From an uncultured Prevotellaceae bacterium (GTDB lineage Bacteria > Bacteroidota > Bacteroidia > Bacteroidales > Bacteroidaceae), in assembly GCA_902767045.1 (NCBI GenBank), contig CACXFT010000077.1, positions 1 through 55,492 of the forward strand: 55,492 nt of DNA, written 5' to 3'. The position numbers were made by a program, and so were the translations under genes. This document shows, piece by piece, positions 1 through 8,295 of this stretch; positions within the stretch are counted from its first letter, which is position 1; every line of letters begins with the position of its first letter. The notes under the pieces are model-generated. The model saw nothing but the letters and a program-made list of their open reading frames with translations. It had not been told where the DNA came from and ran no database searches.

Positions 1-1731
1 GCAGGCATTGGTCGAGTACGACGTTATCTGGTCGTAGAGAAACAGGCTCCAGTCGTTGCCGTTGGGCATGGCCAGTTCGCCGTCGGCCAGTGCCAGCCAG
101 TTGAGCACCTCTGTTTGCACCTCTTTGTTATGGTGCATCAGTGCATTGGTTTTCCATTTCTCTTCTCCGTAGAGCGAAGTCTGGAAGAGTTTCAGTGCAA
201 GCGCGGCCTCGCCGAGTTCCTGCATCACCACATTCTGGTAAGATGTGTGGAAGTAGTTGTGGTTTTGCAGGGTGTAGTCGTCGTAGAGGTTCTGCCCTTT
301 ATAGAGCTGTGCAATGGTTTTCTGGTCGTAGTCGGGGTCTATGACCGTTTGGTTCTGTGCATCGCTTTTGTGTGAATAGCTGTTGATGGCAAACTCCCTG
401 AGGCGGTTGAACCAGTAGGGGGCGAGGTTATCGTTGGGGAACAGTGCGAGCGTTACGGCGAGCACGTCGGCCTCCCATCCGTTTTCTTCGGCCTTGGTGT
501 CGCCGGCATATCCTGTGGGAATGGTTCTGCCGAGTTCGTAGTTACACTCGGCCTTGAGCAGTTTCTCGATGTATTGTTTCTGTGCATCCGTGAGTTTGTC
601 CCACTGGAAGAAGGCCGAATAGGCTACCGACATGGCCCAGAGCGAGCTTTCCCATACATGGTCGGAAGTGGAAGTAGAGCCCCAGTAGTTGTTGCCTGCG
701 CACACCTTCAGTTTGTTGGCCTTGTGGGTGCTATAGGCAAACACGAGCGACTTCATGGCCATGGTTTCCAGGTCGTTCCAGGTTACTCCTTCGGGCAGTG
801 TCACTTTTCCCTGTGCATATTTCACCAAGAAGGCACAAATCATCGAGAGGTCGGCATTGGGCCGCACGCCCTGTTCGTTGTTGCCCATGGTGTTCTCGCC
901 TTTGAAGCAGCCGCAGTCTTCGCCCACGCTGTTGGGAGCGGCGCAGAGCTGGAAGTCGTTCTTCAGGTAGGAGGCAAAGTTGGCCAGCATCTGCAGCAGG
1001 TCGGCCTTCATGGTTTCTTCGCCCACAAATCCACTGTCGATGGTTCCTTCTGTAGGACTTTCCACGTCTTGCTCGGTGGGTTCTCCGGGTTCCACATAGT
1101 CGTCGGGCATCTTCACGAGCTGCACGTTATCGAACATCACGCACGAACCTCCCGAGAGCCAGTCTACGCTGAATCCCACATTCACATCGCCACTGGCAGC
1201 GAGCTCGAAGCTCACTTCAACCGTGTTCCAGGCGGCCGTGGTGAAATAGCCCGTACTGCCTTGTGAGAAAGGCACCGTGGTGGCTTGTGTTCCGGCAAAG
1301 ATGTTGAACGACGAGGCCGCAGAGTTGGCATAGGCCGTTCTCACACTTGCCGTTAGTTTATACTTTCCTTTGGGCACCGCCTTCAGGGTTTGCTGCAAGG
1401 TGGTGTTGCCGGTGCTCCATCCCATGCGCAGATAGTAAGCCTGCTGCCCATGGGCCAGGGTGGTCACCTTCCCGAAGTTGTTATCGGTGTAGCAGTCGGC
1501 GGTCACCAGCAAGCGGGTCACGTCGGTGCCGGAAACGGTCCAGCCGGCAGGGGCGTTGAGCGTATAGCCACGCAGTCCGTCGCTGTTGTTGTTCACTGCA
1601 GAGAGCGAGGTGGTGGCATCGTTCTCAAAGGAGGCATTCACCACATACTGTGCCGTGACATCTTCCTGCGCCACAGCCGGCAAGCTCACCGCCATCAGCA
1701 AAGCGGAAAGCCAAACGAAAGTTTTTCTCAT
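1..1731 (-). CDS. secreted protein with jelly-roll module and helical catalytic-like region (3' end outside window)
   Basis: The reading frame is open from an ATG at 1731 to the window edge, 577 codons without a stop, so the C-terminus is missing. Residues 1-22 form a signal peptide ending in AVAQ. Residues about 25-210 look like a carbohydrate-binding-type beta-sandwich ending in FDNVQLVK. After a Pro/Glu-rich linker comes an alpha-helical region with WESSLWAMSVAYSAF and ENGWEADVLAVTLALFP, reminiscent of the alpha/alpha-toroid folds of polysaccharide lyases and glycoside hydrolases. That assignment is inference, and no catalytic residue was identified. It lies 34 bp downstream of fprA on the same strand and may be read from the same transcript. 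Confidence 0.75.
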   Translation of the reverse strand, partial: MRKTFVWLSALLMAVSLPAVAQEDVTAQYVVNASFENDATTSLSAVNNNSDGLRGYTLNAPAGWTVSGTDVTRLLVTADCYTDNNFGKVTTLAHGQQAYYLRMGWSTGNTTLQQTLKAVPKGKYKLTASVRTAYANSAASSFNIFAGTQATTVPFSQGSTGYFTTAAWNTVEVSFELAASGDVNVGFSVDWLSGGSCVMFDNVQLVKMPDDYVEPGEPTEQDVESPTEGTIDSGFVGEETMKADLLQMLANFASYLKNDFQLCAAPNSVGEDCGCFKGENTMGNNEQGVRPNADLSMICAFLVKYAQGKVTLPEGVTWNDLETMAMKSLVFAYSTHKANKLKVCAGNNYWGSTSTSDHVWESSLWAMSVAYSAFFQWDKLTDAQKQYIEKLLKAECNYELGRTIPTGYAGDTKAEENGWEADVLAVTLALFPNDNLAPYWFNRLREFAINSYSHKSDAQNQTVIDPDYDQKTIAQLYKGQNLYDDYTLQNHNYFHTSYQNVVMQELGEAALALKLFQTSLYGEEKWKTNALMHHNKEVQTEVLNWLALADGELAMPNGNDWSLFLYDQITSYSTNAC

Positions 1732-1765
1732 ATCAGGTTAGTTATTAGTTTTTATCGTTGATAGC

Positions 1766-2971
1766 TCATTTCAGGATGGCCTGGGCCATGGCTTCGCCGA
1801 GCGCCTCGCACTGCTGTTTCACCTCCGGGGTGAGTGCCTGTTTCATGTCAACCGGTTCTCCCACCGTTTCAAAGTGCAGGTGCTCTTCGTTCCATTTGCC
1901 GATGGCGGCCACCGCTTTCGAAGCCCATCCATGAGAGCCGAACCAGCCGAAATAGTGGTTTCCCTTGATGTCTTTGCCGGCAATCTCGCTCAGCAGCACG
2001 TCCATCTCGTGATAGAGTCCTGTGTTGTAGGTGGGTGCTCCCACGATGAGTCCGCTATAGCGGAAGATGTCGCGCAGGATATAGGAGTGATGGGTTTTCG
2101 ACACATTGTAGACCACAATGTTCTTCACCCCCGCTTTGCTGGCGGCTTGTGCAATATGCTCTGCCATGCGCTCGGTGTTGCCATACATGGTGCCGTAGCA
2201 GATCACGAGTCCGGGTTCGGTTTCGTAACGGCTCATGCGGTCGTAGAGTTCCACCACCTTATTTATATATTGGTGCCACACCGGTCCGTGGGTGGCACAG
2301 ATATATTGCAGCTTCACGCCGGCCAGCTTTTTCAGTGCCTGCTGCACGGGCGTTCCATATTTGCCCACAATGTTGCTATAGTAGCGCACCATCTCAAGCC
2401 AGAAGGTGTCGCAGTTGATGTCGCTGTCGATGACTCCGCCGTTGAGAGCTCCGAAACAGCCGAAGGCATCGCCCGAGAAGAGCACCTGCGGGTCTTCAGC
2501 GCCGGCGTCGGCAGCCGAGCAGAGGGTCATCATGGTTTCGGGCCAGTGCACCATCGGGGTCATCACAAAGTCGAGCTTCAGTTTCCCCAGCTGAATGGTG
2601 TCGGCGTTCTTCACTTCCAGTGTTCCTTCGTTGATGCCATAGAATCCACTCATCATGCCAAAGGTTTTCTTGTTGCCCACCACCTGCACCTCGGGGTAGT
2701 ATTTCTTGATGAGGGCTATCGACCCGCTGTGGTCGGGTTCCATGTGGTTAATCACCAGATAGTCGATGGGCCGCTCGCCAATCACCTCGCGAATGTTTTC
2801 TATGAACTGTGTAAAGAAGTCTACTTCCACCGTATCAATGAGGCACACTTTCTGGTCGTCGATGAGGTAGGAGTTATAGCTCACTCCGTTGGGCAGGGGC
2901 CACAATCCTTCGAAAAGGGTTTTGTTGCGGTCGTTTACACCCACATAATGAATGTTTTCTGTTATTTTCAT
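1766..2971 (-). CDS. fprA: FprA-type flavodiiron protein (oxygen/NO reductase)
   Basis: This 401-residue cytoplasmic protein has the two domains of A-type flavoproteins. The N-terminal metallo-beta-lactamase-like domain carries the diiron motif HMEPDHSG (H76, E78, D80, H81), with further ligand candidates in MVHWPE, FSGDAFG and ATHGPVWH. The C-terminal flavodoxin domain starts near residue 250 with the FMN loop YGTMYGNTERM. Such proteins reduce O2 to water or NO to N2O and protect anaerobes. The start at MKITENIHYVG was preferred over a GTG/ATG nine codons upstream because homologues begin there and a TAnCTTTGC promoter word lies 23 bp upstream. Confidence 0.95.
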   Translation of the reverse strand: MKITENIHYVGVNDRNKTLFEGLWPLPNGVSYNSYLIDDQKVCLIDTVEVDFFTQFIENIREVIGERPIDYLVINHMEPDHSGSIALIKKYYPEVQVVGNKKTFGMMSGFYGINEGTLEVKNADTIQLGKLKLDFVMTPMVHWPETMMTLCSAADAGAEDPQVLFSGDAFGCFGALNGGVIDSDINCDTFWLEMVRYYSNIVGKYGTPVQQALKKLAGVKLQYICATHGPVWHQYINKVVELYDRMSRYETEPGLVICYGTMYGNTERMAEHIAQAASKAGVKNIVVYNVSKTHHSYILRDIFRYSGLIVGAPTYNTGLYHEMDVLLSEIAGKDIKGNHYFGWFGSHGWASKAVAAIGKWNEEHLHFETVGEPVDMKQALTPEVKQQCEALGEAMAQAILK

Positions 2972-2994
2972 TGTTTTATTGGTTGAAATTTCCC

Positions 2995-3003
2995 GCAAAG
3001 ATA
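2995..3003 (-). promoter_or_regulatory. -7 promoter element of fprA
   Basis: On the minus strand this reads TATCTTTGC, matching the Bacteroidetes sigma-ABfr -7 consensus TAnnTTTG. It lies 23 bp upstream of the fprA ATG. The -33 TTTG part was not convincingly found. Confidence 0.6.
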
Positions 3004-3069
3004 CTTCTTTTTTCGTGAAGCCACAAACGAAAAAGGGCTTTCTTTAGTGCTTATCTCTATTTTTCTTTG

Positions 3070-3078
3070 TAACTTTGC
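3070..3078 (+). promoter_or_regulatory. -7 promoter element of the DEAD-box helicase gene
   Basis: TAACTTTGC matches the TAnnTTTG consensus, 24 bp before the TTG start at 3103. It is divergent from the fprA promoter 66 bp away. Confidence 0.65.
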
Positions 3079-3102
3079 ACCCGAATTATATAGCTATACA
3101 AT

Positions 3103-4953
3103 TTGAAGACATTTGAAGAATTGGGTGTAAGCGAAGAGATTCGCCGCGCCATCAGTGAGCTGGGCTTCGAAACGCCCATGCCCGTACAAGAAGAAGTAAT
3201 CCCGTATCTGCTGGGCAACCGCAACGACGTGATCGCCCTGGCGCAAACCGGAACGGGAAAAACCGCAGCCTTTGGCATTCCTCTCCTGCAACGGCTCAAC
3301 TTGCAAAGCCGAAACACGCAGGCACTCATCCTCAGTCCTACACGCGAACTGTGCCTGCAAATCAGCGACGACATCAAAGACTTTGCCCGATACATGCCGG
3401 GCCTGAACGTGGTGCCCGTGTATGGAGGCACCAGCATCATGAACCAGATCAGAGCCCTGCAACATGGGGCACAAATCATTGTGGCCACTCCGGGCCGACT
3501 CATCGACTTGATGAACCGGGGCAAGGTGCAACTCAACGACGTGAACAACGTGGTGCTCGACGAGGCCGACGAAATGCTCAACATGGGCTTCTCGGAGAGC
3601 ATCAACGAGATTTTCGAACACCTGCCCGAGGAAAGAAACACCTTGCTCTTCTCGGCTACCATGAGCAAGGAGATTGAGCGCATCGCCCTGAACTACCTGC
3701 ACGACCATAAGGAGATTGTGGTGGGAAGCCGAAACGAGGGGGCCGAGAACGTGAACCATGTTTATTATCTGGTGCATGCCAAAGACAAATACTTAGCGCT
3801 GAAACGAATCGTTGACTACCACCCGCGCATCTTCGCCATCATTTTCTGCCGGACGAAGATTGAAACGCAGGAGATTGCCGACAAACTCATACGCGACGGA
3901 TATAATGCCGAGGCGCTGCACGGCGACCTCTCGCAAGACCAGCGAGACCTGACCATGCAGAAGTTCCGACAACACCTCACGCAACTGTTGGTGGCTACGG
4001 ACGTGGCTGCACGCGGACTCGACGTTGACGACCTCACACATGTGATCAACTTCGGACTGCCCGACGACATCGAAAGCTATACTCACCGCTCGGGGCGCAC
4101 CGGACGAGCCGGAAAGAAGGGTACGTCGATTTCCATCATACACACACGCGAGAAGTTCAAGGTGCGCAACATCGAGAAAATCATCGGCAAACAGTTCGTA
4201 GACGGCACGCTGCCTACACCGCAGGAGATTTGCACCAAACAGCTCTACCGCGCTATGGACCGCATCGAGAAAGTGGATGTAGACGAAGAGCAGATTGCTC
4301 CCTTCATGGCCGACATCAACCGCCACTTCGAATACATGGACAAAGAGGTGATCATCAAAAAACTGGTGTCTATGACCTTCGGACGATTCCTGGCCTACTA
4401 TGCCGATGCACCGGAAATTGAGAAACCCGACACCAAGAAGAAAAAGAACGAAGCTCGCTCCGACCGCCGCACCGACAGCGAGGGACGAGACCGCGGACCC
4501 CGGCATGTGGAGAAGGGCTACATGCGCCTGTTCATCAACCTGGGCAAGGCCGACGGCTTCTACCCGGGAGAGGTGATGCAGTTCCTGAACCGAAACATGG
4601 AGGGAAAACAGCAGGTGGGACACATCGACCTGATGCAGAAGTTCTGCTACATTGAGGTGCCCGAACGAGACGCACGACGCGTGATGCAGGCCATCGACGG
4701 CAAGTTCTATAAAAACCGACAAGTGAGGTGCAACCCCGCCGACAGTGCCACTAAGCCCACTAAGTCAGGGGGTCGGGGGGCTGTTAAGCCCACTAAGTCA
4801 GGGAGTTGGGGGCCTGAACAAGCCCCTTCCCACCAAACGAAATTCAAGAAAGAAGACTGGATGAAGTTCCTGCACCCCGAGGGCATGCGACTGAAGGGCG
4901 AGAAGCCCGACTTCACCGAAGAGGGATGGGCAAGAAGAAAAAAACGCAAGTGA
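3103..4953 (+). CDS. DEAD-box RNA helicase with DbpA-like RNA-binding domain
   Basis: This 616-residue ATP-dependent RNA helicase has the Q motif (GFETPMPVQ), Walker A AQTGTGKT (from residue 47), PTRELCLQ, D153-E-A-D156, SAT and the HRSGRTGRAG motif VI. Residues about 465-545 (YMRLFINLGKADGFYPGEV...) match the C-terminal RNA-binding domain of DbpA/CsdA helicases, so roles in ribosome assembly or cold adaptation are likely. The start is TTG; no in-frame ATG lies close by, and translation opens at once with the conserved MKTFEELGVS. Near the C-terminus a 19-bp unit (TAAGCCCACTAAGTCAGGG at 4752-4770 and 4785-4803) is repeated in frame at 33-bp spacing, giving duplicated KPTKSG. Confidence 0.95.
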   Translation: MKTFEELGVSEEIRRAISELGFETPMPVQEEVIPYLLGNRNDVIALAQTGTGKTAAFGIPLLQRLNLQSRNTQALILSPTRELCLQISDDIKDFARYMPGLNVVPVYGGTSIMNQIRALQHGAQIIVATPGRLIDLMNRGKVQLNDVNNVVLDEADEMLNMGFSESINEIFEHLPEERNTLLFSATMSKEIERIALNYLHDHKEIVVGSRNEGAENVNHVYYLVHAKDKYLALKRIVDYHPRIFAIIFCRTKIETQEIADKLIRDGYNAEALHGDLSQDQRDLTMQKFRQHLTQLLVATDVAARGLDVDDLTHVINFGLPDDIESYTHRSGRTGRAGKKGTSISIIHTREKFKVRNIEKIIGKQFVDGTLPTPQEICTKQLYRAMDRIEKVDVDEEQIAPFMADINRHFEYMDKEVIIKKLVSMTFGRFLAYYADAPEIEKPDTKKKKNEARSDRRTDSEGRDRGPRHVEKGYMRLFINLGKADGFYPGEVMQFLNRNMEGKQQVGHIDLMQKFCYIEVPERDARRVMQAIDGKFYKNRQVRCNPADSATKPTKSGGRGAVKPTKSGSWGPEQAPSHQTKFKKEDWMKFLHPEGMRLKGEKPDFTEEGWARRKKRK

Positions 4954-4960
4954 AACAAAC

Positions 4961-6055
4961 ATGAAGATAGGAAACATCTCGTTCGGCGAACACCCGCTCT
5001 TTCTGGCTCCCATGGAGGATGTCACCGACATTGGCTTCCGCATGCTCTGCAAACGCTTTGGGGCTGCCATGGTCTACACGGAGTTCGTTTCGGCAGAGGC
5101 GCTGGTGCGCTCGGTGAAGGCAACCATGAGCAAGCTCACCATCTGCAACGACGAACGACCCGTGGGCATACAAATCTATGGGCGAGACGTGGAGGCCATG
5201 GTCGAAGCGGCACGCATCGTGGAACAGGCTCACCCCGATGTCATAGACCTCAACTTCGGTTGTCCGGTGAAAAAGGTGGCGGGAAAAGGAGCGGGAGCTG
5301 GCATGCTGCGCAACATTCCGCTCATGCTCGAAATAACCCGTCAGGTGGTGAAAGCGGTGAACACGCCCGTGACAGTGAAAACCCGACTGGGATGGGACAT
5401 GGAGAACCTCATCATCACCGACCTGGCCGAACAGCTGCAAGACTGCGGCATTCAGGCGCTGACCATTCACGGGCGCACACGCTCACAAATGTACACCGGC
5501 GAAGCCGACTGGACACTCATCGGTGAAGTGAAACGCAACCCGCGCATCCATATACCCATCATCGGCAACGGCGACATCAAAACACAACAAGATGTTGAAC
5601 GGGCCTTCAACGATTATGGTGTAGACGCGGTGATGATTGGCCGCGCCACCTTCGGTGCCCCCTGGATCTTCAGCGAGCTGAAATACCCCCAAAAAACAGA
5701 AGCCCCAAACACCCCAGAAACCCCCAAAACCCCAGAAAACCCAGAAGCCCCCCAAACCCCAGAAGCCCCAGAAACCCCAGAAACCCCAGAAGCCCCAGAA
5801 AACCCAAACACCCCATCGCTCTTAACCATCAGCGAGAAAATCGATATCCTCGAAGAGCAGCTGCGCATCAACATCAGCCGCATCGACGAATACAGGGGCA
5901 TCCTGCACACGCGGCGCCACCTGGCAGCAAGCCCCATCTTCAAGGGCATTCCCAACTTCCGCCAAACGCGCATCCGCATGCTGCGTGCCGAAACAGAAGC
6001 CGAACTCACCGGCATCCTGGAAGAGATTAGGGAAGCAATAACCAAAGAACGTTAA
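4961..6055 (+). CDS. dus: tRNA-dihydrouridine synthase (DusB-like) with inserted Pro/Glu repeat linker
   Basis: This FMN-dependent enzyme reduces uridines in the tRNA D-loop. The N-terminal TIM barrel shows APMEDVTD, the catalytic-loop sequence NFGCPVKKV, HGRTR and the FMN-phosphate region IGNGDI / DAVMIGRA. The C-terminal helical tRNA-binding domain (ILEEQL..RIDEYRGILHTRRHL) is also present. Between the two, residues about 245-285 are a run of P-E-T/P-E-A tripeptides encoded by 9-bp units (about 5694-5814), which is not part of the Dus fold. The gene starts 7 bp after the helicase stop, so the two are probably co-transcribed. The stop codon lies within a 9-bp repeat array. Confidence 0.93.
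   Translation: MKIGNISFGEHPLFLAPMEDVTDIGFRMLCKRFGAAMVYTEFVSAEALVRSVKATMSKLTICNDERPVGIQIYGRDVEAMVEAARIVEQAHPDVIDLNFGCPVKKVAGKGAGAGMLRNIPLMLEITRQVVKAVNTPVTVKTRLGWDMENLIITDLAEQLQDCGIQALTIHGRTRSQMYTGEADWTLIGEVKRNPRIHIPIIGNGDIKTQQDVERAFNDYGVDAVMIGRATFGAPWIFSELKYPQKTEAPNTPETPKTPENPEAPQTPEAPETPETPEAPENPNTPSLLTISEKIDILEEQLRINISRIDEYRGILHTRRHLAASPIFKGIPNFRQTRIRMLRAETEAELTGILEEIREAITKER
5694..5814 (+). repeat. in-frame 9-bp repeat array encoding the Dus linker
   Basis: Units close to CCCCAGAAA / CCCCAGAAG follow one another about a dozen times and keep the reading frame because each is three codons. They encode a proline/glutamate linker between the catalytic and helical domains of Dus. Confidence 0.85.
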
Positions 6056-6173
6056 AAACGAAACAAACGTTAGGAACGTTAGGAACGTTAAGAACGTTAA
6101 GAACGAAAGAAACGTTATAAACGAAAGAAACGTTATAAACGAAAGAAACGTTAAGAACGAAAGAAACGCCAAT
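6048..6173 (+). repeat. 9-bp tandem array (AACGTTAAG / AACGAAAGA), 14 units
   Basis: Fourteen consecutive 9-bp units starting AACG fill nearly the whole gap between dus and lepB. Variants are AACGTTAGG, AACGTTAAG, AACGTTATA and AACGAAAGA. The dus stop codon (6053-6055) is inside the first unit. Confidence 0.95.
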
Positions 6174-6187
6174 AACAAAATAAAAAA

Positions 6188-7630
6188 ATGACCAACAAGA
6201 AAAAAGAAAAACTGAACCCCGCCGTGCAATGGGCAAAGTTCATTGTGGTAACACTGCTCTACCTCGCCTTTCTCTATTGGGTGAAGAGCTGGTGGGGACT
6301 GCTGGTGATTCCCTTCATCTACGATGTGTATATCACCAAGCGCATCCGATGGCAGTGGTGGAAAGACTCGGTGGGCTTCGTGCGCACCGTGATGTCGTGG
6401 GTCGATGCCTTGGTGTTTGCCCTGGTTGCCGTTTACTTCATCAACCAGTTCTTCTTCCAAAACTATGTGATCCCCTCAAGCTCGCTCGAACGCAGTCTGC
6501 TCACCGGCGACTACCTCTTCGTGTCGAAAGTCTCCTACGGACCGCGCATTCCGCAAACACCGCTCACCATGCCGCTCACACAGCACACCATGCCCGTGAT
6601 TGGAACCAAGTCGTATATCGAGTTCCCGCACTGGGACTACCGCCGCGTGAAGGGCTTGGGACATGTGCAACTCAACGACATCGTGGTGTTCAACTACCCG
6701 GCAGGCGACACCATCCTCACCGAACAGCAATATCAAACCGAATACTACCGGATGGTGTACGACCTCGGACAGGAGATTTATGCACAAACCTTCGGAAACC
6801 CCGACTTCAGCACGCTCAACAAAATTCAAATCCACAACCTCTACGACGAGGTGTACAGCCTGGGACGCCGCTACTTAGCCAACAACCCGAACGAATTCGG
6901 TTCGATAGACTCAAGGCCTACCGACCGACGCGAGAACTATGTGAAACGCTGCGTGGGACTGCCCGGACAAACACTGCAAATCAAAAACCATATTGTGTAC
7001 CTCGACGGCAAACCCAACAAAGAGCCCGACAACGTGCAGTACACCTACCGCGTGAAACTGCGTGAACGCCTGCCCGAAGAGCTGATGGACGAACTGGGCA
7101 TCTCGATGGAGGCACTTACACAACTGAACATGTTCGGCGTGATGCCACTCACCAACCATGCCGCCCGAACACTGGCACAGCGCAAGGATATCGTAGACAG
7201 CATTGCCTACAACGATGTGGCACCTACCGGTGAGGTGTATCCGCGCAATGCCAACACGGGATGGACCCGCGACAACTACGGACCGGTGTGGATTCCGAAG
7301 AAGGGCGAGTCTATTCGCCTGACAATGGATAACATCGCTGTTTACGAACGTCCCATCCGGGTTTATGAGGGCAACGACCTGGTGGTGAAGAACGGACAGT
7401 TCTATATCAACGGCAAACTGGCCCACAGCTACACTTTCAAACTCGACTACTACTGGATGATGGGCGACAACCGACACAACTCTGCCGACTCGCGCTACTG
7501 GGGTTTTGTGCCCGAAGACCACATCGTGGGCAAGCCCATCTTCATCTGGTGGAGCCACGACCCCGACCACAAAGGGTTCTCAGGCATCCGCTGGAACCGC
7601 CTCTTCACCCTTGTGGATAACATCAAATAA
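6188..7630 (+). CDS. lepB: signal peptidase I
   Basis: This 480-residue inner-membrane serine protease removes signal peptides from exported proteins. Hydrophobic segments at about 17-31, 36-48 and 72-90 precede the catalytic domain. The nucleophile is S99 in IPSSSLERSL (PSxSM box) and the general base is K253 in VKRCVGLPG; MMGDNRHNSADSRYWG is the conserved box near the C-terminus. The long insert between nucleophile and lysine is usual for Bacteroidetes LepB. The stop codon abuts an AAGTAAT repeat. It lies directly upstream of the wbqC-like gene. Confidence 0.95.
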   Translation: MTNKKKEKLNPAVQWAKFIVVTLLYLAFLYWVKSWWGLLVIPFIYDVYITKRIRWQWWKDSVGFVRTVMSWVDALVFALVAVYFINQFFFQNYVIPSSSLERSLLTGDYLFVSKVSYGPRIPQTPLTMPLTQHTMPVIGTKSYIEFPHWDYRRVKGLGHVQLNDIVVFNYPAGDTILTEQQYQTEYYRMVYDLGQEIYAQTFGNPDFSTLNKIQIHNLYDEVYSLGRRYLANNPNEFGSIDSRPTDRRENYVKRCVGLPGQTLQIKNHIVYLDGKPNKEPDNVQYTYRVKLRERLPEELMDELGISMEALTQLNMFGVMPLTNHAARTLAQRKDIVDSIAYNDVAPTGEVYPRNANTGWTRDNYGPVWIPKKGESIRLTMDNIAVYERPIRVYEGNDLVVKNGQFYINGKLAHSYTFKLDYYWMMGDNRHNSADSRYWGFVPEDHIVGKPIFIWWSHDPDHKGFSGIRWNRLFTLVDNIK

Positions 7631-7631
7631 T

Positions 7632-7680
7632 AAGTAATAAGTAACAGGTAACAACTCGTCAACTTGTCAACCATTCAACT
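7632..7680 (+). repeat. AAGTAAT heptamers followed by an AACTTGTC octamer array
   Basis: Two 7-bp units (AAGTAAT, AAGTAAC; 7632-7645) are followed after 7 bp by three 8-bp units (AACTCGTC, AACTTGTC, AACCATTC; 7653-7676). The complement of the octamer, about TTGACAAG, recurs at 46045-46072. The TTG start of the next gene lies inside the octamer array. Confidence 0.75.
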
Positions 7681-8227
7681 GCATACAACCTATTTCGGCC
7701 CTGTTCAGTGGTATCAAGCACTGAACAAGGCCGAAATTTGTTTTATTGACCAACACGAAACCTTTCAGAAACAAACGCTGCGCAACCGCTGCGTGATTGC
7801 TACTGCCAACGGACGGCAGGCGCTGACGGTGCCCGTCAAGCACGGCACATCGAAACTGATTCGCGACATACGAATCTCTGACCACGGAGAATGGCGACAC
7901 CTGCACTGGAACGCCCTGCTGTCGGCATACGGGCACAGTCCGTTTTTCGAATACTATGCCGATGACATACACCCGTTTTTCGAAAAGCGGTGGGAGTTCC
8001 TCTTCGACTTCAATCTCGAGATTATGCACACCATGTGCCAGCTGCTGGATATTGAGAGAACGCCCACCCCCAGCCCCTCCCCGGGGAGGGGAGATAACGC
8101 TGAACCCTCAACGCTTCACTTCAAACCCTACTATCAGGTGTTTGCTGCAAGGCACGGCTTTTTAGAGAACCTTTCTATTCTCGACCTGCTATTCAACATG
8201 GGTCCCGAAGCTGTTTTTTACCTATAA
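7664..8227 (+). CDS. WbqC-like family protein
   Basis: This 187-residue protein matches the WbqC-like family (TTYFGPVQWYQALNKA, DQHETFQKQTLRNRC, LTVPVKHG, NALLSAYGHSPFFEYY). The family is found in polysaccharide gene clusters and beside lepB in Bacteroidales; its biochemical role is not settled. The only plausible start is TTG at 7664, which lies in a short octamer array. Residues about 132-150 (TPTPSPSPGRGDNAEPST) look like an insertion, and the DNA there contains an 18-bp perfect palindrome at 8074-8091. Confidence 0.8.
   Translation: MSTIQLHTTYFGPVQWYQALNKAEICFIDQHETFQKQTLRNRCVIATANGRQALTVPVKHGTSKLIRDIRISDHGEWRHLHWNALLSAYGHSPFFEYYADDIHPFFEKRWEFLFDFNLEIMHTMCQLLDIERTPTPSPSPGRGDNAEPSTLHFKPYYQVFAARHGFLENLSILDLLFNMGPEAVFYL
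8074..8091. repeat. 18-bp GC-rich palindrome inside the wbqC-like gene
   Basis: CCCCTCCCCGGGGAGGGG is a perfect inverted repeat read in frame. A near copy (CCCCTCCC-TC-GGGAGGGG) lies at 41894-41911 in the methyltransferase gene. Confidence 0.9.
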
Positions 8228-8260
8228 CACACCAAAACCTCACGTTTTAGTTTCGTACAT

Positions 8261-8295
8261 GGAGCGTGGAGAGCCGAGAGTGGAGGATTGAGAGT
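8261..8295. repeat. heptamer array of the GGAGAGT/GGAGCGT family
   Basis: Five 7-bp units (GGAGCGT, GGAGAGC, CGAGAGT, GGAGGAT, TGAGAGT) fill the gap between the convergent wbqC-like and hemolysin III genes and end exactly at the hemolysin III stop codon. Related units occur on the minus strand inside the SF1 helicase gene at 50210-50279. Confidence 0.75.

Noticed and set aside
1874-2986. 370-codon open frame antisense to fprA
   Set aside because: It lies wholly opposite a well-conserved flavodiiron gene, is His/Val-rich and has no recognisable domain; it is a shadow of codon bias.
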